Positions 51,208-60,897 are shown, numbered from the stretch's first letter. The stretch: DNA of 64,000 nucleotides from Roseivirga misakiensis (GCF_001747105.1 NZ_MDGQ01000003.1:1116001-1180000); one strand, 5' to 3'. Made by a program: numbers and translations. Notes: generated by a model from the letters alone, not told the origin.

Positions 51208-53913
51208 TTAATTTTCAGCGATTCTTTGAGCTAAGAAAACTGCCGTCAATGAAGAACTAATAATAGCAGCAAGCGTACCGAATGTTTCTAAGAATTTACC
51301 ATTGTTTTGGCGCTCTGGTTTCGGAGGTTTAATGGAGACTGTAATTATGGATCCATCGAGAACCCTAGGGTTAGCAAACCAACCAACTTTTCGAGTGAAC
51401 CCAGTAGGTTCCGTGATGTATATTTTTCTACCTTCTTTCGTTTTTCCTCCAGCATTTCTAACGTATGTTCTTACACCTTTACCAGAGATATACTTTTGCA
51501 AGGATGGGTTAACCACCTGACCACCAACTTGAACAGTAAAAACAGATTCTGGGAATACAATACGGTCATTATCGTTTACTGTAATATCAAACTTCGAATT
51601 ACGCTCTTCAAAGAGTTTTTCAAAAGAAAATGCCAATTGTTGACCATTTCTAAAAAATTTTGCTCCTGGCAAATAGACATTGGGAGATAAACCTCCTGCC
51701 CGCCTTATAACACTTGACAGTGTTTCTCCCTTGGATTCCAAATAATAAGTTCCGGGAAACTTGACCTCGCCTTCTAAAACTACAGATCTTCCTTCAGCAG
51801 ACCCTGGTATCAAGTCCACATTAATTCTATCATTATGTTTTAGTAGAAAGTCATTATTATCTGATGCCGATTTAAGTCCTAATAAATAATCTTTGTCGAC
51901 TTTTACCCTTTGATTTGTAGCAATTTCATTTCCACTAAAGTCAAAAAATTCACGTGTGATTGTTACTGAGTCTTGAAAAGACTTTTCCAAAAACCCTCCA
52001 GCCTGAATTAGTAAATCTTCTACGTTCATTTCTTCAGTCATTCTAAATCGACCGCCGTTTTTTACGGCACCTTGAACAGAAACATACTTTTCTAAAACCT
52101 CCGTAATATCTCTACTATAAAGAATAACCTGATCTTTCGGCCTTAAGACAACATCAAATTGCTTATTCAAGACGCTATCAAGATCAAAAGACACAACTTG
52201 ATATTCGATTTTTCCTTCCTGATATCGAAAGAGATCCGCCCTGCTAGTCAAAATTCGATTTTGAAAATCTAAGTCTTCGATATTGGCAGACATGAATATA
52301 AGGTCATAAAGAGAAAGGTTTTCTCTCCACGGCATAGTTATAGGGTCTGCCGCAAAGCCGGAGATAGAAACAGATTCTAGAGACTTAACCTCATTCTCAT
52401 TATAAACTTTGAGACTATCTTGTCTTTGCAGTACTATATTTTCTGCCCCATTAGTTGAGTTAAGTATTGAAGAGAGAGAAAATGTTCTAAACTTTAAATC
52501 ACCATTTTCATCGACTCTGAATAAATCCACTTTGTCTAAATAAGTATTAGGCCTGATACCACCAGCCTTCATTATCAAATCCTTTAGGTTCATTGTCTCG
52601 TTGAGCTGATATTCTCCTGGCCTAAAAACAGACCCTTCAATATTTACAACATTATTTAAGTCTTCTAATACCTTATCAAAGGTTATAATATCACCATCTT
52701 GAAGTTTGTAATTGACTCCTTGTTCGATTAATTCCTTGTAGTTGATATTGATAATTTCCCGATCAAAATTTGATGACCCATCTCTGTCCGAAATGGACTT
52801 TATTCTCTTAATCGTCACGGATTCAGTATAGGCTGTGGGTCTCAAGCCCCCAGCAAAACTGATTAGGTCAATCAACCCTTCGTTATCCTTTAATTCAAAA
52901 ATAGCTTCCTTATTTACCTCTCCTAATAAGGTTATACTGTTCTTCCTACTTGGTATAAATACTACATCATTGCTTACCAGTCGAATGTCTTCTCTTGCAG
53001 TACCTTTTATGAGATAGTCGTACAAATCCATTGTTGATATGTACCTATTGTTTCGAAAGACTTTAATTTCTCTAAGTGAACCAGATATCTTGATTCCTCC
53101 AGAAACATAAAGTGAATTCATTGTGGTTGCAAATGCATTAATCAAATGCGACCCTGGCTTATTAGATTCCCCCATTACCATGATTCTGATGGGTCTTAAT
53201 TTGGTCAATGAAACATCTAAAAATATTTTTGGTGGATTTTTCTTTAGACCTGAATAAAATTTAGAGAGATACTCTTTCATTCGAACATTCAGGTTTTCAT
53301 AAGTAGTACCTGAAACGAACACTTGCCCAACATTAGGGATAAACAAGTTTCCATTGATATCGACTTTCCCCTCAAATTGGAACTCTGCTTCCCCCCATAA
53401 ATAAACTCTTAACTCATCTCCTGGACCGATCAAATATCCCGGATCGATGTTTCCTACTAAAGCCCCTTGATTTGCATAAGGGTTATTATTAAATATGCTG
53501 TAGCCAAAGTACTTGACTGATGTACTTTGAGCAGTTACTGGCGCATTGGTTGGCTGGGTTTCAGCTTGTTTTATTATTTGATCACCCGAAGTGTACTTGA
53601 CAGTATCTGTTGAAACTTCTTGAACATTTTTAGGAGTAGAGTCGGTCGTCTCAGATCCAGAAATATATTTTCTGATGTATTCGTCATAATCCAGTCCATA
53701 TACTTTTGCTTGCCTTCTGGCATCATCTTCAGTCATTCCTCTTTTACGCAATTCAGATAGAATTTCTTCTTTCGTATCAATTCCTCTCTTTTCAAGTTCA
53801 GCTTTAACTTGAGCTTCAGACTGGGCATTTGTAGGAGTAATTGAAAAGACTGTTATCAACAAAAAAATTGATGCAAACAGACAGAAGGGACTTTTGGTTC
53901 TAGTATCTTTCAT
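51208..53913 (-). CDS. SLBB-repeat polysaccharide export protein (Wza-like)
   Basis: A 901-residue exported protein; the ATG at 53913 (MKDTRTKSPFCLFASIFLL) is preferred, as an upstream in-frame start only adds four residues. After the signal peptide and a helical segment with RGIDTKEEILSELRKRGM repeats, a polysaccharide-export domain (about 155-230, YLIGPGDELRVYLWGE) is followed by a series of SLBB beta-grasp repeats, and a hydrophobic C-terminal segment. Such proteins form an outer membrane channel or periplasmic part of capsule or exopolysaccharide secretion. No glycosyltransferase or kinase genes are adjacent, so the polymer cannot be guessed. Confidence 0.9.
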   Translation of the reverse strand: MKDTRTKSPFCLFASIFLLITVFSITPTNAQSEAQVKAELEKRGIDTKEEILSELRKRGMTEDDARRQAKVYGLDYDEYIRKYISGSETTDSTPKNVQEVSTDTVKYTSGDQIIKQAETQPTNAPVTAQSTSVKYFGYSIFNNNPYANQGALVGNIDPGYLIGPGDELRVYLWGEAEFQFEGKVDINGNLFIPNVGQVFVSGTTYENLNVRMKEYLSKFYSGLKKNPPKIFLDVSLTKLRPIRIMVMGESNKPGSHLINAFATTMNSLYVSGGIKISGSLREIKVFRNNRYISTMDLYDYLIKGTAREDIRLVSNDVVFIPSRKNSITLLGEVNKEAIFELKDNEGLIDLISFAGGLRPTAYTESVTIKRIKSISDRDGSSNFDREIININYKELIEQGVNYKLQDGDIITFDKVLEDLNNVVNIEGSVFRPGEYQLNETMNLKDLIMKAGGIRPNTYLDKVDLFRVDENGDLKFRTFSLSSILNSTNGAENIVLQRQDSLKVYNENEVKSLESVSISGFAADPITMPWRENLSLYDLIFMSANIEDLDFQNRILTSRADLFRYQEGKIEYQVVSFDLDSVLNKQFDVVLRPKDQVILYSRDITEVLEKYVSVQGAVKNGGRFRMTEEMNVEDLLIQAGGFLEKSFQDSVTITREFFDFSGNEIATNQRVKVDKDYLLGLKSASDNNDFLLKHNDRINVDLIPGSAEGRSVVLEGEVKFPGTYYLESKGETLSSVIRRAGGLSPNVYLPGAKFFRNGQQLAFSFEKLFEERNSKFDITVNDNDRIVFPESVFTVQVGGQVVNPSLQKYISGKGVRTYVRNAGGKTKEGRKIYITEPTGFTRKVGWFANPRVLDGSIITVSIKPPKPERQNNGKFLETFGTLAAIISSSLTAVFLAQRIAEN

Positions 53914-53923
53914 GTGTTGAAGC

Positions 53924-53951
53924 AAAAAAAACGCACCCTTTCGGGTAGCGT
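53924..53951 (-). terminator. GAAA-tetraloop terminator or attenuator just before the SLBB gene
   Basis: On the minus strand ACGC-ACCC pairs with GGGT-GCGT around a GAAA tetraloop with one bulged base, then a run of T. It ends 10 bases before the SLBB start codon at 53913. It may terminate the upstream small gene or act as an attenuator inside the SLBB leader. Confidence 0.7.
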
Positions 53952-54033
53952 CAGTCCCTAAAAGTAAGAATTTTTTTTATAGGTGTAGCAATATAGTGCC
54001 TAAACCACCATCCTTAACATTATAATAATCTAG

Positions 54034-54234
54034 TTAAAACTCAGTAATGTGAAAATCTGGCCCTTTTCCTAGACTTATTAAATCAAACAATGAATAGAAC
54101 TCTAAGGTGTAGGTATCTTTCAACTTACAGTCACCATTATCCATAATTTCCATGACTTCGAAATGAAAGGTTTCTCCAAAGTTGACAAGCTCAAAGCGCT
54201 TGCCAATTCTAAGGTTATTGAATGATGTTGACAT
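54034..54234 (-). CDS. Small protein of unknown function
   Basis: A 66-residue protein; the ATG at 54234 (MSTSFNNLRIGKRFEL) is preferred, since an in-frame start 60 bases further upstream lies inside the TPR gene. It has a beta-rich pattern, LRIGKRFELVNFGETFHFEVMEIMDNGDCKLKDTYT, suggesting a small barrel. No signal peptide or known family recognised. It follows the TPR gene by four bases, so it is probably cotranslated. Confidence 0.65.
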   Translation of the reverse strand: MSTSFNNLRIGKRFELVNFGETFHFEVMEIMDNGDCKLKDTYTLEFYSLFDLISLGKGPDFHITEF

Positions 54235-54238
54235 TGAA

Positions 54239-56092
54239 CTAATTACTAAAGTCTCCTCGTAATTCCCGGAATCTATTTCTTGCTTCTGCGACAAAAATAC
54301 TTCCCGGAAACTTCTTAAGTAAATCGTTGTAAATATTCATTGCGTTCTCACTATTCCCTAGGTCTTCTTCGTTAATCTTGGCAGTGAGAAAAAGTGCATC
54401 GTCACCTAATATTTCGTAGTAGTAAGTTTCATTTATTTTATTCAGAGCTTCGAGCGCGAGCGGAAAATCTCCAAGTTCTCTTAATGTATTAGCTTTCAAA
54501 TAAAGTAGTTCATCTACTATGGAGTGACTCTCATACTTGATCAACATACTATCCATAAGTGCAATGCTTTCTTGTTTCTGGTTCTGAAAAAGCATCAATT
54601 CAATGTTAGCATACTCTTGCATCACAAGATCAGTAGTATCAAACACAGTGTTATTCTTAATCAGTATACTTAAGTCGAGAGCATCATTTGCGATTTCTCT
54701 CGACGTTGCTAGTTTCAAGATATCCAAGTTGCTTTGTGCTAATTCGAAATCACCTTTGAAGTAAGATAGTTTAGCGCTCTTGAGTTTAGCCATATAACCC
54801 AAAGGTTCATCTTTAAACATCCTTTCTACTTGACCATAAAGAAGAATTGACTCCCAGGGTTCTTTATTTAATAAGTAGATATCGGCAAGATCCATTTTCG
54901 CTTCTGCAACCACCTTATTTCTTCCAACTGGCTGATCTAGAACTTCGGTGAGGGTTTCAATCGCAGCTGTGACTTGATTCAATTCAAAAGCTTGCAATAA
55001 AGCAACACGACGCTGTGCCTCAATTACTGAAAATACATCCCTAGACTGCTCAATAAAATCTCCATACTTAGTTATTAGTTGTTTTATTGCAGTTGTATCT
55101 ACAGGGTATGTCGATTTTAAAACTTCTTCTTCAGACAGGAGTGTATATCTAGAAGCGAGTCTACGATTTGGACTTTCTTGAAAATCATTGAGAATATAAT
55201 CAAATGCCTTTTGAGAAGTTTTGTAATCCGTATTTCTGTAGGCAATCATGCCTACATTCATGATATTATCTCCATTATTTTCTAACCTTCTATCCAATGC
55301 TCTTGCCTGACGTAGGGCTGCTGAAAAATTCTTTTGTTGCAGATGAGTCCATACTAACAAATCATTGAAGGCTGGTTTTCCAGGTTCTTTTTGAATGAAA
55401 TCATATAGGATCACCTCTAGGGTATCTAAGTCCTCAGGTTCTCTAAGATAATTTTGAAGGGAATTTTTTACATAGTTTAAGTTCTGCGGCTGATTTTTTG
55501 AAAAGGTTAGATACTCTGAAACCATTTCCGCTTTTCGATTCATAAAGCGATATATATTGGCCAAATCCAGCGCAAACATATCTTCTCTGCCAATTGCCCT
55601 ACGTCCATCTACATATGCCTTGATCGCCTTTTCACGGAAGTCTTTCTCAAAGAACTTATTCGCTAGAATTCTGATTCGCGTACCCTTCTTATCTTTTGAA
55701 GTCTTTAGAGTTTCTTTTCGAATAACATTGTCCAGTAAGGACTCTATTTTCTCTTCCTCCTTCTTTGCTCGATAAACAGTTGCTAAATCTATTTCATACT
55801 CAAAATTATCAGGATTGTCCCTTAAAACTTTCTTAACGTATTTCTCTGCTGCAGTATAATCTTCTTGGGTTAAAAGGAGGCTTAAGTACGTATTGTGGAT
55901 CCGTACAATGTTTCTTTTATTCTTAGCTAACTTTTCAAATTCCTTTCGCGCCTTATCGACCTCACCAATGTTATAATATTCTCTTGCTATTTGGACTGGG
56001 TCATTTGATTGTGCATTTAAGGAACCAAGGGAAACAATTAGTGAACAGGTTACCCCGAGGAAATACTTTATCAACAGATTTAAGCGACCCAT
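54239..56092 (-). CDS. Secreted TPR-repeat protein
   Basis: A 617-residue exported protein with a signal peptide (about 1-28) and TPR-like helical pairs almost throughout (for example EYYNIGEVDKARKEFEKLA and LRELGDFPLALEALNKINETYY). TPR proteins scaffold envelope complexes; the partner is unknown. It is the first gene of a short operon with the small protein that follows. The 366-base gap on its upstream side holds DnaA-box-like sites. Confidence 0.85.
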   Translation of the reverse strand: MGRLNLLIKYFLGVTCSLIVSLGSLNAQSNDPVQIAREYYNIGEVDKARKEFEKLAKNKRNIVRIHNTYLSLLLTQEDYTAAEKYVKKVLRDNPDNFEYEIDLATVYRAKKEEEKIESLLDNVIRKETLKTSKDKKGTRIRILANKFFEKDFREKAIKAYVDGRRAIGREDMFALDLANIYRFMNRKAEMVSEYLTFSKNQPQNLNYVKNSLQNYLREPEDLDTLEVILYDFIQKEPGKPAFNDLLVWTHLQQKNFSAALRQARALDRRLENNGDNIMNVGMIAYRNTDYKTSQKAFDYILNDFQESPNRRLASRYTLLSEEEVLKSTYPVDTTAIKQLITKYGDFIEQSRDVFSVIEAQRRVALLQAFELNQVTAAIETLTEVLDQPVGRNKVVAEAKMDLADIYLLNKEPWESILLYGQVERMFKDEPLGYMAKLKSAKLSYFKGDFELAQSNLDILKLATSREIANDALDLSILIKNNTVFDTTDLVMQEYANIELMLFQNQKQESIALMDSMLIKYESHSIVDELLYLKANTLRELGDFPLALEALNKINETYYYEILGDDALFLTAKINEEDLGNSENAMNIYNDLLKKFPGSIFVAEARNRFRELRGDFSN

Positions 56093-56458
56093 ATTATATT
56101 TAATTGATTTATATAAAATTAAGTTATCGTTATTAGACCTGTGGATAAGTGGAAAACTTTTTAGTCAACATTTAATCCAAGTACTTGTTTACGTATTGTT
56201 CAATAATACGGTTTTGTTCACAATTTACTAACTCATAAGCTGCTGTATTTTAGCACTTTGCTTTTATTTGTTGGAAAACGTTCATGCTATGTGTATAACT
56301 TAGAATTTCTTGTCAACTGTTATATGTACTGTGGATTTGTGTGTAGAACAATGGAGTTATTCAGATAACGAATTTGGTATGGTCACAGGTATATAGATTA
56401 AGTGGATTAATTGACATAAGTCATACAGATATCCACAACTTATACTTCGAAGATTAAA
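56093..56458. other. AT-rich gap with DnaA boxes, candidate replication origin (oriC)
   Basis: This 366-base gap lies between two genes on the same strand and contains no ORF. Two matches to the DnaA-box consensus TTATNCACA are present on the minus strand: TTATCCACA at 56140-56148 and TTATACACA at 56290-56298. One-mismatch sites are TTGTTCACA at 56214-56222, TTATTCAGA at 56357-56365 and ATATCCACA at 56429-56437. The density in a long AT-rich gap, with mnmG and two parS sites 4.4 kb away, fits an origin. A GC-skew switch was not tested, and dnaA itself is not in the window. Confidence 0.5.
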
Positions 56459-58084
56459 CTAGAAAATCACGTTTACATCTGTCTGTTCCCAGTTCTTTCT
56501 TACCTCTATAATCTTCGTATTATAGAAGTCATCAAAATAGAATTTAGCTGGTTCAGATACGGAATTTGTAAGTATGTTAGCTATGTCCCATTTTCCGTTT
56601 CCATTAATGTCTTTAATAACTCTCACTTGGTATCGTCCAGCTGGTATGTATGGAAAAGTGAAATTTTTCTCTGTGCTCTGCTTAATTACATTTAGTGTTC
56701 GACTATCAAGAAGTTGAACTAGAACGTTATTGGATGATGATGTAACCGTACCGCTGATGGTAGCTGTATTTTCTGCTAACAATTTAGTGATTGTCTTCTG
56801 TTGACCCTTAGAGCTGTCTAGATCAACTGATATAAAAGCCGCTGATCTAATGTCGAAAATGGCGCTTTGAGAATTGGTAGAAAACATTGTTTCAGCAGTA
56901 ACTGGATATTTGACTTCTGTTCGGTATTCATTCCATTGAAAGAGACTCGTGTCTAGACTAATAATATTAACACTATCTCTAATGAAGTTGAGGCTATCAG
57001 CGTTTATAGTGAGTACTGGTTTAGTAAATTCAATGCTTAAGGTGTCTATGTCTAAGATTCCTGGTGAACTCTCAGTGAATTGATAAGTGAAATTAGTTTT
57101 GGATAGTTTTGATTCCACAAAGTAAAAATCTGCAGTATCTACTAAGGTGAAATTAAGTGAATCTTTTACCGAGTAAATGAGTTGGGTGGTATCCTCAAAG
57201 GTACGACTGGTATTATAGAAGCGTATTTTTTCTTCACTAAAAGGATGATAGATCAATTCCTGACCAGATAGGATTTTGAAGTCTTCAATAGCTTTGTTAA
57301 ATGTAATATCGTAATAGGTACCGAAAGATCTGGCAGAAACAGTTCTAAGGTCTTCTGTGCTTAGATTCTGAAGAGTCATATCTATACCTTCCAATGAATT
57401 GCTTAACTCTAGAGTATCAGCATAAAATCCGTATTGTTCTTTATCTGTATCTGCAATACCATTATTGTTTTTATCCCTTACAGAATATATTCGGAAAGAA
57501 CCGCTAGGAAGGTTCTGAAAAGTATAATTTCCAAGTGAATCTGTTTTACTGTAGTAGGATGCCGAGCCTTTTATAATGTCCAAAGAATCTTGAAGTTGAT
57601 ACAGAGAAACCAAGGCGTTTTCAACAGGTTCTTGGTTGTAAAGGTTCTTTACATTACCAGCAATAGATAAAGAATCAATGTATGGTCCAGTAGAAAAACT
57701 TATGCCAATACCTATTGCTGGATTGTTATTGGTAACATCTTGAATGCTGTTCGCAAAGTTTATGCTATAGGTTGTGCTGTCCTCAAAAGGTTCAAAGAAG
57801 GTTAAGGTAACCGTATTTTTGGTAATCTTTGATCTGAATGATCCTTTGGGCTTTGGTGTAATTACTAGATCGGTTTCCAGTGATCTGGCTTGTACTCTTT
57901 CATCAAAAGAAAAAATGAGTGTATTACCTGAATAACCCGTCTCTCCTGCCTTTGGGTTCGATGATATCAACTCTGGACCTTTTTCATCTTCAGGCCCTCC
58001 TGTTGGAGAAATGATGCGTGCGCAAGAAACTGCACATAGGTTGGCAATGATTATTAAGGCTATGAACCGATGGGTAGTGGTCAT
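56459..58084 (-). CDS. Ig-like (Big_5) domain lipoprotein
   Basis: A 541-residue exported protein with a lipoprotein signal (CAVSCARI, Cys21). The N-terminal Ig-like domain (about 35-135, ELISSNPKAGETGYSGNTLIFSFDERV ... TYSINFANSIQDVTNNN) is the SbsA/Big_5 type. A carboxypeptidase-like beta domain follows (about 140-225), with the calcium-loop-like motif DKNNNGIADTDKE. A second such motif, DINGNGKWD, is near the C-terminus. A surface-exposed or envelope role is likely; ligand unknown. It overlaps the next upstream gene by four bases. Confidence 0.85.
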   Translation of the reverse strand: MTTTHRFIALIIIANLCAVSCARIISPTGGPEDEKGPELISSNPKAGETGYSGNTLIFSFDERVQARSLETDLVITPKPKGSFRSKITKNTVTLTFFEPFEDSTTYSINFANSIQDVTNNNPAIGIGISFSTGPYIDSLSIAGNVKNLYNQEPVENALVSLYQLQDSLDIIKGSASYYSKTDSLGNYTFQNLPSGSFRIYSVRDKNNNGIADTDKEQYGFYADTLELSNSLEGIDMTLQNLSTEDLRTVSARSFGTYYDITFNKAIEDFKILSGQELIYHPFSEEKIRFYNTSRTFEDTTQLIYSVKDSLNFTLVDTADFYFVESKLSKTNFTYQFTESSPGILDIDTLSIEFTKPVLTINADSLNFIRDSVNIISLDTSLFQWNEYRTEVKYPVTAETMFSTNSQSAIFDIRSAAFISVDLDSSKGQQKTITKLLAENTATISGTVTSSSNNVLVQLLDSRTLNVIKQSTEKNFTFPYIPAGRYQVRVIKDINGNGKWDIANILTNSVSEPAKFYFDDFYNTKIIEVRKNWEQTDVNVIF

Positions 58085-58962
58085 TTGCTAAGTATATATA
58101 TTAAACTACTAAACTCTCCATTTCGCTTAGCCATTCGATTTGAAATGTAACCTCTTCTAAATGCAGATAGATACTTTTTACTTCCGGTTTTATATTGTTC
58201 AGATAATAGACTTACATAGTAACTGTCGAACTTCATGGGGTGTGTTGCAACAATATTCAGACCAAATGTTTTACTCAATTGATGAATACTCTTTTGAGAG
58301 AAATGGTATAAATGTCGCGGCACGTCATAACCAGCCCAATACTCTTGATAGTGCTGTGCATCATTACTATGAAAATTAGGGAGCGCTAAAAGCAGTATTC
58401 CATTCTCGTCTAATTGATTGATAAGATCGTTAAGTGTATTCTCTAAGTCATGAACATGTTCTAGAACATGAAATAGACTGATTGACGAAAAATTGGTTTG
58501 TGGATCTATTGAATCAGTATCAGGGAGAATATTTAGTTGATACTTCTCTTGAGCAAATGCTCTGGCGGTTGAGTCCGGCTCGACACCTTCTACATTCCAT
58601 TTATGTTTGGTTAAGTAGTTAAGGAAAGCACCACTGCCACAGCCATAATCTAGATGGTTTTTAGCTAGTGTATACTTTTCCAAAATACCTCTCTTCGATC
58701 TAAAGTTTAAGGATTGAACCGATTTGTATATAGTGTCAAAAATTGGGTTGATTTTATCACCATGAGACACGTAACTATTTGATTTATAGTATGTTATGAT
58801 TTTATCTTTACTTGGTCTGGGATTTGTGTAGATAGTGTCGCATACTTTGCATCTAGTAAGCTGAAAACGCTCTCCACTACCATAGTGATCTTCAACTAAC
58901 CGATCGCTGATTAGCTCGTTGTTTCCGCACAAGTAACATGAATGGATTGTTTCTGTTATCAT
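58081..58962 (-). CDS. SAM-dependent methyltransferase with N-terminal zinc-binding motif
   Basis: A 293-residue class I methyltransferase. Four cysteines near the N-terminus (Cys9, Cys12, Cys38 and Cys41) form a zinc-ribbon-like CxxC pair. SAM motif I is LDYGCGSGAF near residue 110, and motif II and later loops follow (SLFHVLEHVHDLENTLNDL). This C-x2-C plus Methyltransf_23 layout is common in sugar or lipid methyltransferases; the substrate is unknown. It overlaps mnmG by four bases (ATGA) and continues to the Ig-like lipoprotein. Confidence 0.85.
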   Translation of the reverse strand: MITETIHSCYLCGNNELISDRLVEDHYGSGERFQLTRCKVCDTIYTNPRPSKDKIITYYKSNSYVSHGDKINPIFDTIYKSVQSLNFRSKRGILEKYTLAKNHLDYGCGSGAFLNYLTKHKWNVEGVEPDSTARAFAQEKYQLNILPDTDSIDPQTNFSSISLFHVLEHVHDLENTLNDLINQLDENGILLLALPNFHSNDAQHYQEYWAGYDVPRHLYHFSQKSIHQLSKTFGLNIVATHPMKFDSYYVSLLSEQYKTGSKKYLSAFRRGYISNRMAKRNGEFSSLIYILSK

Positions 58963-60824
58963 CTGCCCATATGTACCATCAGTACTGAAATATCTGCGGG
59001 GGAAACACCGCTAATTCTTGATGCCTGGCCAATCGTCTTCGGTCTTATTTTACCCAGTTTTTCTTTGGCTTCAGACGAGAGTGCAGTGATCTTGTCGAAA
59101 TCCATACTGTCCCTGATAACCAACCCCTCTAGTTGGATGACACGTTCTGCCAGTTTAGTCTCTTTATCAATATAGTCCTCATACTTAATGTAGATATCAG
59201 CGCCTTCTAGTGTCGCTTTATCATACTTAGCAAAGTAAGATGAATAGTCTTCGTTAATATGAAGTAAATCATTGATATGGACTTGAGGTCTTTTAATTAG
59301 CTTTTTAACGGAAGAGCGATGCTTAATAGGGGCAGAATTCAATTGATCTAGAAGTTCATTGATGTCGTTAGGGTTTACTTTCTTCTGCTCCAAATCATTG
59401 AGTAGCTTATGAAGGTCTTGAGAACGGTTCTTCATTTGTGCTAAACGTTCATCAGTTGCCAACCCAATGGAATGTCCCTTTTCGGTTAGTCTAATGTCAG
59501 CGTTGTCTTGCCTAAGTAAAATCCTATGCTCTGCGCGCGATGTAAACATTCTGTAAGGTTCATCGGTACCCTTATTGATTAAGTCATCTATGAGCACACC
59601 AATGTAAGCTTCAGCCCTATTTAATATGAATTCAGGTTTACCATTAATTTTTTCATGAGCATTTATCCCAGCCATTAATCCTTGGCAGGCAGCTTCTTCA
59701 TACCCAGTAGTACCATTAATTTGTCCCGCAAAGAAAAGATTCTCAATGATCTTTGTTTCAAGGGTGTTCTTTAGTTGAGTAGGTGGAAAGTAATCGTACT
59801 CGATTGCATATCCGGGCCTAAACATTTTTACGTTTTCAAAGCCAGGCACTTTCGTCAGTGCTTTGTATTGAATGTCTTCTGGAAGCGAGGTTGAAAATCC
59901 ATTAACGTAGATTTCTACGGTATTCCAACCCTCTGGTTCCACAAAGATTTGGTGTCTGTTACGTTCTGCGAACCTATTGATTTTATCCTCTATCGATGGG
60001 CAGTATCTGGGCCCCAGGCCTTGGATTCGGCCGTTAAACATGGGGGATTTCTCAAAACCCTTTTCAAGTTCCGTATGGACCTCTGGATTTGTATAAGTGA
60101 TATAACAGCTTCGTTGTTCCTCTAAAGGTTTAGTTTCTGTTGAGAAAGAGAATTTCTCTGCTAACTCATCACCAGCTTGTTCCTCCATTTTAGAATAATC
60201 TAATGATCTGCCGTCTACTCTGGGAGGAGTACCCGTTTTCATTCTGCCAGCCTCAAAACCTAGAGTAACTAGTTGCTCAGTTATTCCAGTTGATGCTTTT
60301 TCACCCGTTCGACCACCTCCAAACTGTTTTTCACCAATATGTATCACTCCATTCAAAAATGTCCCAGACGTAAGTATTACTGCATCAGCATGAAACTCTA
60401 TACCCATACTAGTCTTGACCCCAACAACCTTATCTCCTTCTAACAAAATATTAGTCACCATTTCTTGCCAGAAGTCTACATTGTGATTGCTTTCAAGCGC
60501 CAAACGCCATTCTTCGGCAAACCTCATGCGGTCGTTTTGAGTTCGTGGGCTCCACATGGCTGGACCTTTGGATTTATTGAGCATGCGGAATTGAATCATC
60601 GACTTGTCGGAGATGATACCAGACATACCACCAAGCGCATCTATTTCTCGTACAATTTGGCCTTTAGCTACGCCACCCATTGCTGGGTTGCAAGACATTT
60701 GTGCAATGGTATTCATGTTCATGGTAATTAATAGAACCTTTGAACCCATTTTGGCACTAGAATACGCCGCTTCGCAACCAGCATGACCGGCACCGACAAC
60801 AATAATATCGTAGTTTGAATGCAT
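58959..60824 (-). CDS. mnmG: tRNA uridine-5-carboxymethylaminomethyl modification enzyme MnmG (GidA)
   Basis: A 621-residue FAD protein that, with MnmE, installs the cmnm5 modification at wobble U34 of certain tRNAs. The FAD-binding GAGHAGCEAA is at residues 11-20. The family signatures NPAMGGVAKGQIVREIDALGG and GTPPRVDGRSLDYSKMEEQ are present, and the C-terminal helical MnmE-binding part ends LMVHMGR. In many bacteria mnmG neighbours oriC. Its upstream gap carries two parS sites. Confidence 0.97.
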   Translation of the reverse strand: MHSNYDIIVVGAGHAGCEAAYSSAKMGSKVLLITMNMNTIAQMSCNPAMGGVAKGQIVREIDALGGMSGIISDKSMIQFRMLNKSKGPAMWSPRTQNDRMRFAEEWRLALESNHNVDFWQEMVTNILLEGDKVVGVKTSMGIEFHADAVILTSGTFLNGVIHIGEKQFGGGRTGEKASTGITEQLVTLGFEAGRMKTGTPPRVDGRSLDYSKMEEQAGDELAEKFSFSTETKPLEEQRSCYITYTNPEVHTELEKGFEKSPMFNGRIQGLGPRYCPSIEDKINRFAERNRHQIFVEPEGWNTVEIYVNGFSTSLPEDIQYKALTKVPGFENVKMFRPGYAIEYDYFPPTQLKNTLETKIIENLFFAGQINGTTGYEEAACQGLMAGINAHEKINGKPEFILNRAEAYIGVLIDDLINKGTDEPYRMFTSRAEHRILLRQDNADIRLTEKGHSIGLATDERLAQMKNRSQDLHKLLNDLEQKKVNPNDINELLDQLNSAPIKHRSSVKKLIKRPQVHINDLLHINEDYSSYFAKYDKATLEGADIYIKYEDYIDKETKLAERVIQLEGLVIRDSMDFDKITALSSEAKEKLGKIRPKTIGQASRISGVSPADISVLMVHMGR

Positions 60825-60837
60825 GATTTAAAACATG

Positions 60838-60853
60838 TGTTCCACGTGGAACA
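60838..60853. other. parS centromere-like site 1
   Basis: TGTTCCACGTGGAACA is a perfect 16-bp palindrome matching the chromosomal parS consensus TGTTNCACGTGNAACA bound by ParB. It lies 14 bases upstream of the mnmG start. ParB spreading from parS organises the origin region for segregation. Confidence 0.9.
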
Positions 60854-60869
60854 TCAAATTGTGTTGTAA

Positions 60870-60885
60870 TGTTTCACGTGGAACA
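60870..60885. other. parS centromere-like site 2
   Basis: TGTTTCACGTGGAACA matches the parS consensus with one position off perfect symmetry. It is 17 bases from site 1, in the same 73-base gap between ybeY and mnmG. Two adjacent sites make chance very unlikely. Confidence 0.9.
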
Positions 60886-60897
60886 TGTGAGTGTCTT

